From NCBI RefSeq assembly GCF_007829815.1, contig NZ_VIWT01000005.1, positions 372,001 through 436,000 of the forward strand: 64,000 nucleotides of DNA. Reading direction: 5' to 3'. This document shows, piece by piece, positions 61,201 to 64,000 of the stretch (position 1 is the stretch's first letter; each line of letters begins with the position of its first letter). Origin of the DNA: Kitasatospora viridis. GTDB taxonomy: Bacteria > Actinomycetota > Actinomycetes > Streptomycetales > Streptomycetaceae. The position numbers were made by a program, and so were the translations under genes. The notes beneath the pieces are model-generated. The model made no database searches, had not been told where the DNA came from, and saw nothing but the letters and a program-made list of their open reading frames with translations.

Positions 61201-64000
61201 GACGGAGCAGGGGCTGGCGCTGTTCGAGGCGGCCGCCGCGCTGGGTGCGCCGCTGGCGGTCCCGGCCCGGCTGGACCTGAGCGGGCTGTCCCGTGGCGGC
61301 CGGCCGGTGCCCGCGCTGCTGCGGGGCCTGGCCGCTGGCGGTGTCACCGCGCGCCCGACTGCCGCCGTGGCAACGGCCGCGGACGAGGGCGGCCTGGCAG
61401 GCCGGTTGGCCGCGCTCAGCCCGGCTGAGCGCGAGCACGACGTCGTGGAGATCGTCCGGGCCGCTGCCGCGGTCGTGCTGGGCCACGAACGCTCCGAGGA
61501 CATCGACCCCCAGCGCGCCTTCCGCGACATGGGCATCGACTCCCTGACCGGGCTGGAGCTGCGCAACCGGCTCTCGGCCGAGACCGGCCTCACCCTGCCG
61601 GCCACCCTGGTCTTCGACCAGCCGACGCCGCTGGAGGTCGCCCGCTACCTGGTGACCGAGGCCTGCGGGACGCCCGAAGCCGTCGGGTCGGCGGTTGTGC
61701 CGGTGGTTCGGGTCGGCACGGATGAGCCGGTGGCGATCGTCGGTATGGGTTGCCGCTTCCCCGGCGGGGTCGAGGACCCCGAGGGCTTCTGGCAGCTGGT
61801 CGCTACGGGGACCGATGCGATGGCGGGCTTCCCGGCGAACCGTGGCTGGGACGTGGCCGCCCTGCCGGATGCTGATTCCGGTGATGATGCAGGGGCCTTT
61901 GCCCGGGTCGGTGGTTTCCTCGCCGGTGCTGGTGACTTCGATGCGGAGTTCTTCGGCATCAGTCCGCGTGAGGCCTTGGGCATGGATCCCCAGCAGCGGC
62001 TGTTGCTGGAGACCTGCTGGGAGGCGCTGGAGGACGCGGGGATCGCCCCGGGTTCGCTGAAGGGCACCGACACCGGCGTCTACGCCGGGATCGTCGCCTC
62101 GGGTTACCGGATCAGTGCGCAGGACGGTGCCGGCGGCTTCGGGATGACCGGGACGACGGCGAGCGTGGCGTCGGGCCGAGTGGCGTACTCGCTGGGGCTT
62201 CAGGGTCCGGCGGTGTCGATCGACACGGCGTGCTCGTCCTCGCTGACGGCGATTCACCTCGCCGCGCAGGCGCTGCGGTCCGGGGAGTGCGGGATCGCGC
62301 TCGCCGGTGGCGTCACGGTCATGGCCACCCCGGGGACCTACACGGAGTTCGCGCGCCAGCGCGGCCTGGCCGCCAACGGCCGCTGCAAGCCGTTCGCCGA
62401 TGCCGCTGATGGCACCGGCTGGGGCGAAGGCGTCGGCATGGTGGTCCTGGAACGGCTGTCCGATGCGCGGGCTCGTGGGCACAAGGTGCTGGCGGTCGTG
62501 GCGGGTAGCGCGGTCAACCAGGACGGGGCCAGCAACGGTCTGTCCGCGCCGAACGGACCGTCGCAGCAACGGGTGATCCGGGCCGCGCTGGCGAGTGCGG
62601 GGTTGCAGCCGGCCGACGTTGACGTCGTCGAGGCGCACGGCACCGGCACCGCACTGGGTGACCCGATCGAGGCCCAAGCGCTGCTGGCCACCTACGGTCA
62701 GAACCGGCCGGAGGGTCGGCCCCTGCTGCTCGGGTCGGTGAAGTCGAACATCGGCCACACGCAGGCTGCTGCTGGTGTGGCGGGTGTGATCAAGATGGTG
62801 CAGGCGATGCGGCACGGGATGCTGCCGCAGACCCTGCATGTCGACGCCCCGTCCTCGCACGTCGACTGGTCGGCCGGAGCGGTGGAACTGCTGAGCACGG
62901 CGCGGGAGTGGCCGGCTGGTTCCGGCCCTCGGCGTGCGGGTGTGTCGGCGTTCGGGATCAGCGGCACCAACGTCCACATGATCCTGGAACAGCCCACGCA
63001 GGACATTCCTGCTGTTGAGGCACCTGTCCCGGATGGGCCGGAGTCCACGGAGCCGGTGGCGTGGGTGCTGTCGGCACGGTCCGCTCCGGCACTCGCTGAG
63101 CAGGCCGGTCGGCTGGCGGAGTTCGCGGTGGCCCGTCCGGAGGTTGCGGCCAAGGACGTGGCGTTCTCCCTGGCCGTTACCCGGACCACGGCCTTCTCCC
63201 ACCGCCTGGCGGTGATCGGCCGGGACCGCGACCAGCTGCTCGAAGGCCTGACCGCTGCCGCGGTGGGCCAGGAGGCACCCGGCGTGGTGACCGGGACCGC
63301 TGGTGATGGCCGGGTCGCTGTCGTCTTCTCCGGGCAGGGTTCCCAGCGTCTGGGGATGGGCCTTGGTCTGTACGAGGCGTTCCCGGTGTTCGCTGAGGCC
63401 TTTGACGAGGTCTGCGGGCACCTGGACGGCCTTCTGCCCGGTTCGCTGCGTGAGGTGATCGCGGCCGGTGGTCCGGAGCTGGACCAGACCGTGTTCGCCC
63501 AGGCCGGGCTGTTCGCGGTGCAGGTGGCCCTCTTCCGGCTCTGGTCCTCGTGGGGCGTTGTGCCGCAGTGCGTGGCCGGGCACTCGATCGGCGAGGTCAC
63601 GGCCGCGTACGTGGCCGGGGTCTGGGACCTGGCCGACGCATGCGCAGTGGTGGCGGCACGCGGTCGCTTGATGCAGGAGCTGCCGGCCGGCGGTGCGATG
63701 GCTGCCCTGGATGCGTCGGCGGAGCAGGTCGCGGAGCTGGTTGCCGGGCGTGAGGGTGTGGCGGTCGCGGCGGTCAACAGTACGCGGCAGACGGTGATTT
63801 CGGGTGTCGAGTCCGTGGTGGACGAGCTGGCCGGCCTGTGGCGGGACCAGGGTGGGCGGGCGCGCCGGCTGCGGGTCAGTCACGCGTTCCACTCGCCGTT
63901 GATGGACCCGATGCTGGAGGAGTTCGCCCAGGTCCTGGACGGGGTGACCTGCCACGAGCCGCGGATCCCGCTGGTGTCCGGGACGCCGGGCGCGGACGTG
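43298..64000 (+). CDS. Type I modular PKS: modules 4-7 and beyond (3' end outside window)
   Basis: The frame is open from ATG 43298 to the window end, 6901 codons without a stop. The N-terminus (MENQEKLFDYLKKTSAELLQ) is a charged coiled coil of the docking type that receives the chain from the upstream PKS. Domain order: module 4 KS-AT(malonyl)-DH-ER-KR-ACP, module 5 and module 6 KS-AT(methylmalonyl)-DH-ER-KR-ACP, module 7 KS-AT(malonyl)... truncated by the edge. All KS domains have the DTACSSS cysteine. No thioesterase, reductase or other release domain is reached, so chain length, further subunits and offloading cannot be read here. It overlaps the upstream stop codon by one base. Confidence 0.97.
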   Translation, partial: MENQEKLFDYLKKTSAELLQMRKRLRHMEAREHEPVAIVGMGCRFPGGVEDPEGFWQLLATGTDAIAGFPVNRDWDLERLDGADPGDASTAFARVGGFLEGAADFDAEFFGISPREALGMDPQQRLLLETCWEALEDAGIAPGSLKGTDTGVYAGIIASAYQVEEQTGADGYVMTGTAASVASGRVAYSLGLQGPAVSVDTACSSSLMAIHLAAQALRSGECGIALAGGVTVMATPGTFVEFARQRGLAADGRCKPFADAADGTGWGEGIGMLVLERLSDARARGHRVLAVVAGSAVNQDGASNGLAAPNGPSQQRVIRAALANARLKPSDVDVVEAHGTGTSLGDPIEAQALLATYGQDRPEGRPLLLGSVKSNIGHTQAAAGVAGVIKMVQAMRHGILPQTLHVDAPSTHVDWSAGAVELLTEPREWPADSGPRRAGVSAFGISGTNVHVILEQPAPGAPAPDGADEDGQALEAPALDVPVLDDPESAGPVAWVLSARSDAALAAQAGRLAEFLTARPEVAVRDVALSLAVTRTTSFSHRLAVVGRDREQLLEGLTAAATGVVTGAAGDGRVAVVFSGQGSQRVGMGLGLYEAFPVFAQAFDEVCGHLDGLLPGSLREVIAAGGPELDQTVFAQAGLFAVQVALFRLWSSWGVVPQCVAGHSIGEVTAAYVAGVWDLADACAVVAARGRLMQELPAGGAMAALDASAEQVAELVAGREGVAVAAVNSARQTVISGVESVVDELAGLWRDQGGRARRLRVSHAFHSPLMDPMLEEFAQVLDGVTCHEPRIPLVSGTPGADVTDPAYWVAHVRDTVRHHDVVEAMRAQGIGVFAELGPDGALSSMVDDNAGTWVPALRGGHDEPETALRALAGLYAAGVEVDWAGLTAGATKVALPTYPFQRQHYWPKAVAGRGDASSAGQQRVGHPLLAAAVWLAEGDGLVLTGRLSLSAMPWLADHAVHGTVLLAGTAFVDLAVHAGDLAGCGVLEELTLQEPLILPTTGGVQLQVQVGDSDGDSGRRTVTVSSREGEGEWVRNAVGVLAPAGSEPAPTPLAAWPPAGTESVPVSDAYEKFAQRGYGYGPAFQGLRQVWRTGDTIYAEAELPEVIDSDAAGFGLHPALLDAALHSLLAASDGGAGTGLPFAWSGVRLLAGGARHLRVVLAPGQGGVSVTAFDGVGQPVLQARSLAMREVPAGQFAGAGRQARQSLFTVDWVPLPAPQAADAAVQWVRHGSAMAPVVVAAVPTAPSGVSAPQAAQQAAATVLGWVQQWLADPETDGSRLVIWTQGVNAEQDLAGAAVAGLVRSAQSEHPGRLVLVDVDPAAGLDSTSDADVDAVLAAVLGADEPEVRISPAADGGTVVAFGRRLVRAGASGELVLPGGTGWRVEVANPGDLGSAAVVDAPDADAELAEGQVRVGLRAVGVNFRDVVTGLGMIADSRGLGGEGSGIVLEVGPGVDGLTVGQPVMGLVPGWAPVGIVDSRLLAPIPQGWSFQQAAAVPVGYLTAFYALWDLAQVRPGQRVLIHAGTGGVGTAAVQLAKAWGLEVFATASPAKQHALRAMGVDESHIASTRDLAFCERFLAETGGQGMDVVLNALAGEFTDASLRLLPRGGQFVEMGKTDIRDAAQIAESHAGVVYQAFDLMDAGVPRTEEMLTELGGMFRAGTLTPPPVTSFELSQAVSALRYLQAAKQLGKVVLNVPAKWDPQGIVLVTGGTGTLGGELARHLVNVRGMRHLVLLSRRGPAAPGVAVLVAELAGAGAGVRVQAGDAADRDALASVLARIERPLTAVVHAAGVIDDATVESLTPERMATVMAAKADAAWNLHELTEDAGLAGFVLYSSAAAVMGSAGQGSYAAANAFLDALAAHRRERNLAGQSLAWGLWAQTSAMTGHLEGAGLSRLRRGGVQAMTTEQGLALFDAAAALGAPLAVPARLDLAALSRGGQPVPPLLRSLVAGGVSARPAAAVAADGDAGGLAGRLLALSPAEREQEVLQIVRAAAAVVLGHSRPGDIDPQRAFRDMGIDSLTGLELRNRLAAETGLSLPATLVFDHPTPIDLARHLVTEACGTDGATAVPVVRVGMDEPVAIVGMGCRFPGGAENPEGFWQMVAGGSDAMSGFPADRGWDMAGLPDPDSGDGGAGYARIGGFLDNAGDFDAEFFGISPREALGMDPQQRLLLETCWEALEDAGIAPGSLWGTDTGVYAGIIASGYQLGDQDGDGGFGITGTTASVASGRVSYTLGLQGPAVSIDTACSSSLTAIHLAAQALRSGECGIALAGGVTVMATPGAFTEFARQRGLAANGRCKPFSEAADGTGWGEGVGMLVLERLSDARARGHKVLAVVAGSAVNQDGASNGLSAPNGPSQQRVIRAALASAGLEPGDVDVVEAHGTGTALGDPIEAQALLATYGQDRPEGRPLLLGSVKSNIGHTQAAAGVAGVIKMVQAMRHGVLPQTLHVDAPSSHVDWSAGAVELLTAPREWPAGSGPRRAGVSGFGISGTNVHLILEQPTEDAPVLDVVESAGPAAWVLSARTAPALAEQAGRLAEFAADRPEVTARDLAFSLAVTRTTAFSHRLAVVGEDRDQLLAGLTAAATGQEAPGVVSGSAGSVSRPVFVFAGQGAQWVGMGLQLWDEEPAFAAAMERCAQALAPFVDWQLREVLADAELLARVDVVQPASWAVAVSLAELWRAYGVEPAAVAGHSQGEIAAACVAGGLSLEDGARVVALRSRALAGLAGTGGMVSVPAGLDEVQEWISQWAQDLSIAAVNGPRQVVVAGAAQACTEFVDAYTDRGARRIAVDYASHTAHVEAVQERLAEDLAGVSPVSGSVPFYSTLEARVLDTAELDGGYWYRNLRQTVRFGEVIAELAAAGHRVFVEASPHPVLGLAIAQAGEDLVAAGSLQRGDGGRGRWLTALAGAYAAGVEVDWAAVTADGGRAVKVGLPTYPFQRERYWPKAVTGRGDASSAGQQRVGHPLLAAAVWLAEGDGLVLTGRLSLSAMPWLADHAVHGTVLLPGTALVDLAVHAGDLAGCGTLEELTLQEPLVLPGQGGVQLQVRVSDGEGPRTVTISSREGEGEWVRNAVGVLAPAGSEPVPAPLDVWPPTGAELVPVDGAYEKFAQRGYNYGPAFQGLRQVWRAGDTVFAEVELPPVIESDAAAFGLHPALLDAALHGLLAASDGGGGTGLPFAWSGVRLLAGGARHLRVVLAPGQGGVSVTAFDGVGQPVLQARSLAMREASAGQLAGSARQVRQSLFTVDWVPLPAPQAAEAAVQWARHGSAVAPVVVATVPVAAPGVSAPQAAQQAVATVLDWVQEWLGDPDTDDARLVIWTQGVAAGQDLAGAAVTGLVRSTQSEHPGRLLLVDVDPSAGLDPTRDADVDAVLAVTLDADEPEVRIRPATDGGVAAFGRRLARSNELALPSGSGWRVEVTQPGDLGSVAVIDVPETGAELSAGQVRVGLRAAGVNFHDVVGGLGMVVDGRVLGMEGAGVVLEIGPGVTGLTVGQPVMGLVPGWGPVGIVDSRLLAPIPQGWSFQQAASVSAGFLTAFYALRDLAQVRPGQRVLIHAGTGGVGTAAVQLARMWGLEVFATASPAKQHALLAMGVDENHIASTRDLAFSERFLAVTGGEGMDVVVNALAGEFTDASLQLLPRGGQFVEMGKTDIRDAAQVAQAHRGVVYQAFDLMDAGVPRVAEMLADLGGMFEAGTLVPPPVTSFELSQSVAALRYLQSARHVGKVVLNIPAEWDRQGTVLVTGGTGTLGGELARHLVNVRGMQHLVLMSRRGAAAPGVASLVAELAEMGAEVRVQAGDAADRDALASVLARIERPLTAVVHAAGVIDDATVESLTPRRIANVLSAKADAAWNLHELTEDAGLAGFVLYSSAAAVMGSPGQGSYAAANAFLDALATYRRDRQLAGQSLAWGLWAQASEMTGHLAGADLSRARRGGIQPLTTEQGLALFDAAAALGAPLAVPARLDLAALSRGGRPVPALLRGLAAGGVAARPTAAVATAAEAGGLAGRLATLSPADREQEVLEIVRAAAAVVLGHARPADIDPLRAFRDMGIDSLTGLELRNRLASETGLTLPATLVFDQPTPLDVARYLVAEVCGTAEVVGSAVVPAVRVGTDEPVVIVGMGCRYPGGVEDPDGFWQLVAGGTDAMAGFPANRGWETPDLSESGDEGNTFAPVGGFLDSAGEFDAEFFGISPREALGMDPQQRLLLETCWEALEDAGIAPGSLKGSDTGVYAGIITSGYRITEQDGAGGFGMTGTTASVASGRVSYSLGLQGPAVSIDTACSSSLTAIHLAAQALRSGECGIALAGGVTVMATPGAYTEFARQRGLAANGRCKPFAEAADGTGWGEGVGVLVLERLSDARARGHKVLAVVAGSAINQDGASNGLSAPNGPSQQRVIRAALASAGLQPADVDVVEAHGTGTALGDPIEAQALLATYGQNRPEGRPLLLGSVKSNIGHTQAAAGVAGVIKMVQAMRHGMLPQTLHVDAPSSHVDWSAGAVELLSTAREWPAGSGPRRAGVSAFGISGTNVHVILEEPAREASVQAELEPAAGPAAWVLSARSDAALAAQAGRLAEFLTVRPELAAKDVAFSLAATRTTGFSHRLAVVGEDRDQLLEALSAAATGQEAPGVVTGSAGSASRPVFVFAGQGAQWVGMGLQLWDEEPAFAAAMERCAQALAPFVDWRLREVLADAELLARVDVVQPASWAVAVSLAELWRAYGVEPAAVAGHSQGEIAAACVAGGLSLEDGARVVALRSQALASLAGTGGMVSVPAGLDEVGEWLSRWGQDLSVAAVNGPRQVVVAGAAQACTEFVDAYADRGARRIAVDYASHTAHVEAVEERLAEDLAGVSPVSGSVPFYSTLEARVLDTVELDGGYWYRNLRQTVQFGKVIAELAAEGHRVFVEASPHPVLGLAIAQAGEDLVAAGSLQRGDGGRGRWLTALAGAYTAGVEVDWATVTADGAGKVALPTYPFQRQHYWPKAVTGRGDAPSIGLERAGHPLLAAAVWLAEGDGLVLTGRLSLATMPWLADHTVHGTVLLAGTAFVDLATHAGDLAGCGTLEELTLQEPLLLPTTGGVQLQVHVGDSDNGRRTVMVSSREGEGEWVRHAVGVLAPAGSEPVPAALAVWPPAGAESVPVDGAYEKFAQRGYGYGPAFQGLRQAWRAGDTVYAEVELPQAAEADAAGFGLHPALLDAALHGLLAAGDGSGGTGLPFAWSGVRLLAGGARHLRVVLARESGGVSVTAFDGVGEPVLEARSLAMREAPAGQLAGAGRQVRQSLFTVDWVPLTAQTSDAVVQWARHGSALAPVVVAAVPTAPSGTSAPQAAQLAAATVLDWVQEWLGDPETDDARLVIWTQGAAAGEDLAGAAVAGLVRSAQSEHPGRLLLVDVDPSADLDPGRDADVDTVLAAVLGADESELRIRAEAGGVAAFGRRLVRAGASGELVLPSGTGWRVEVAQPGDLGSAAVIDAPEAGAELSAGQVRVGLRAAGVNFHDVVAGLGLVLDGRVLGGEGSGIVLETGPGVTGLTVGQRVMGLVPGWGPVGVVDGRLLAPIPQGWSFQQAASVSAGFLTAFYALRDLAQARPGQRVLIHAGTGGVGTAAVQLAKMWGLEVFATASPAKQPALRAMGVADTHIASTRDLAFCERFLAVTGGEGVDVVVNALAGEFTDASLRLLPRGGQFVEMGKTDIRNPEQVAQTHPGVVYRAFDLMDAGVPRIAEMFAELGAMFEAGTLVPPPVTSFELSQAVAALRYLQAARHVGKVVLNVPAEWDRDGTVLITGGTGTLGGELARHLVNVRGMQHLVLMSRRGAAAPGVARLVAELAASGAEVRVQAGDAADRDALASVLERIESPLTAVVHAAGVIDDATVESLTPQRMATVLAAKADAAWNLHELTQDAGLAGFVLYSSAAAVMGSAGQGSYAAANAFLDALAAYRRDRHLAGQSLAWGLWAQASEMTGHLEGAGLSRLRRGGVQPLTTEQGLALFEAAAALGAPLAVPARLDLSGLSRGGRPVPALLRGLAAGGVTARPTAAVATAADEGGLAGRLAALSPAEREHDVVEIVRAAAAVVLGHERSEDIDPQRAFRDMGIDSLTGLELRNRLSAETGLTLPATLVFDQPTPLEVARYLVTEACGTPEAVGSAVVPVVRVGTDEPVAIVGMGCRFPGGVEDPEGFWQLVATGTDAMAGFPANRGWDVAALPDADSGDDAGAFARVGGFLAGAGDFDAEFFGISPREALGMDPQQRLLLETCWEALEDAGIAPGSLKGTDTGVYAGIVASGYRISAQDGAGGFGMTGTTASVASGRVAYSLGLQGPAVSIDTACSSSLTAIHLAAQALRSGECGIALAGGVTVMATPGTYTEFARQRGLAANGRCKPFADAADGTGWGEGVGMVVLERLSDARARGHKVLAVVAGSAVNQDGASNGLSAPNGPSQQRVIRAALASAGLQPADVDVVEAHGTGTALGDPIEAQALLATYGQNRPEGRPLLLGSVKSNIGHTQAAAGVAGVIKMVQAMRHGMLPQTLHVDAPSSHVDWSAGAVELLSTAREWPAGSGPRRAGVSAFGISGTNVHMILEQPTQDIPAVEAPVPDGPESTEPVAWVLSARSAPALAEQAGRLAEFAVARPEVAAKDVAFSLAVTRTTAFSHRLAVIGRDRDQLLEGLTAAAVGQEAPGVVTGTAGDGRVAVVFSGQGSQRLGMGLGLYEAFPVFAEAFDEVCGHLDGLLPGSLREVIAAGGPELDQTVFAQAGLFAVQVALFRLWSSWGVVPQCVAGHSIGEVTAAYVAGVWDLADACAVVAARGRLMQELPAGGAMAALDASAEQVAELVAGREGVAVAAVNSTRQTVISGVESVVDELAGLWRDQGGRARRLRVSHAFHSPLMDPMLEEFAQVLDGVTCHEPRIPLVSGTPGADV
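43406..49470 (+). other. PKS module 4: KS-AT(malonyl)-DH-ER-KR-ACP
   Basis: KS Cys203; AT Ser664 in GHSIGE with HAFH 763-766 (malonyl); DH His958 in HAVHGTVLLA (Pro to Ala); ER with VNFRDVVTGLGMI; KR IDD motif and Tyr1850; ACP Ser2020. Predicts an unbranched, fully reduced two-carbon unit. Its AT is of the loading-unit type. Confidence 0.9.
49535..55575 (+). other. PKS module 5: KS-AT(methylmalonyl)-DH-ER-KR-ACP
   Basis: KS Cys2247; AT Ser2693 with YASH at 2791; DH His2995 in HAVHGTVLLP; ER with VNFHDVVGGLGMV; KR Tyr3880; ACP Ser4050. Full reduction with a methyl branch predicted. Confidence 0.9.
55625..61660 (+). other. PKS module 6: KS-AT(methylmalonyl)-DH-ER-KR-ACP
   Basis: KS Cys4278; AT Ser4725 with YASH at 4823; DH His5025 in HTVHGTVLLA (Pro to Ala); ER with VNFHDVVAGLGLV; KR Tyr5912; ACP Ser6082. 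Full reduction with a methyl branch predicted if the variant DH is active. Confidence 0.9.
56519..56871 (+). repeat. 353-bp tract identical to 62621-62973
   Basis: This 3' part of the module 6 KS gene segment matches the module 7 KS segment base for base, including third codon positions, at a constant offset of 6102 bp. Similarity is lower immediately outside on both sides. Points to recent gene conversion or unequal exchange. Confidence 0.85.
61727..64000 (+). other. PKS module 7 (partial): KS-AT(malonyl)
   Basis: KS Cys6312; AT Ser6763 in GHSIGE and HAFH 6862-6865 indicate malonyl-CoA. The window ends inside the AT, so the reductive domains of this module are unknown. Confidence 0.9.
62621..62973 (+). 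repeat. 353-bp tract identical to 56519-56871
   Basis: The second copy of the identical KS tract, in module 7. Divergence begins right after GGCACCAACGT (CCACATG here, GCACGTG in module 6). Confidence 0.85.

Overview
The window is actinobacterial chromosome, most likely Streptomyces or a close relative. It has very high GC, GTG and TTG starts, GGAGG-type ribosome binding sites, giant modular type I polyketide synthase (PKS) genes, a SARP regulator and class I P450/ferredoxin pairs. No rRNA, tRNA, CRISPR array or insertion sequence was seen. Species and product cannot be named from sequence alone.

Left edge (1-3887, minus strand): a RiPP cassette. In transcription order it holds an S9 prolyl-oligopeptidase-like peptidase, a 51-residue precursor peptide and a cobalamin-binding radical SAM maturase that runs off the left edge. 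Next come a DUF3068-type membrane protein and an unrecognised protein (4205-5970, plus strand), which look unrelated to what follows and probably separate the two clusters.

Tailoring and regulation block (5990-20814): two paralogous [3Fe-4S] ferredoxin-P450 pairs diverge around a small protein of unknown function. They are followed by an extra hemE (minus strand), an aldehyde dehydrogenase, a third P450, a FUSC-type membrane protein with a divergent MarR regulator, a SARP fused to a cyclase-like domain, and two convergent type II thioesterases. Four copies of one roughly 70-bp element carry SARP-style heptamer repeats at an 11-bp pitch. They lie upstream of both ferredoxin-P450 operons, the small gene and the aldehyde dehydrogenase, suggesting these form one regulon, possibly of the SARP in the window.

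PKS block (21558 to the right edge): two translationally coupled genes (1-nt overlap). The first encodes a loading unit (KSQ, malonyl-type AT, degenerate KR, ACP) and modules 1-3. The second encodes module 4 onward and is still open at base 64000. AT motifs predict methylmalonate in modules 1, 2, 3, 5 and 6 and malonate in the loading unit and modules 4 and 7. Modules 1, 2, 4, 5 and 6 carry DH-ER-KR and module 3 carries DH-KR only. The predicted intermediate after module 6 is therefore an almost fully reduced, methyl-branched C14 backbone with one trisubstituted double bond. Thioesterases would edit mis-primed carriers, and the P450s and aldehyde dehydrogenase are candidate tailoring oxidases.
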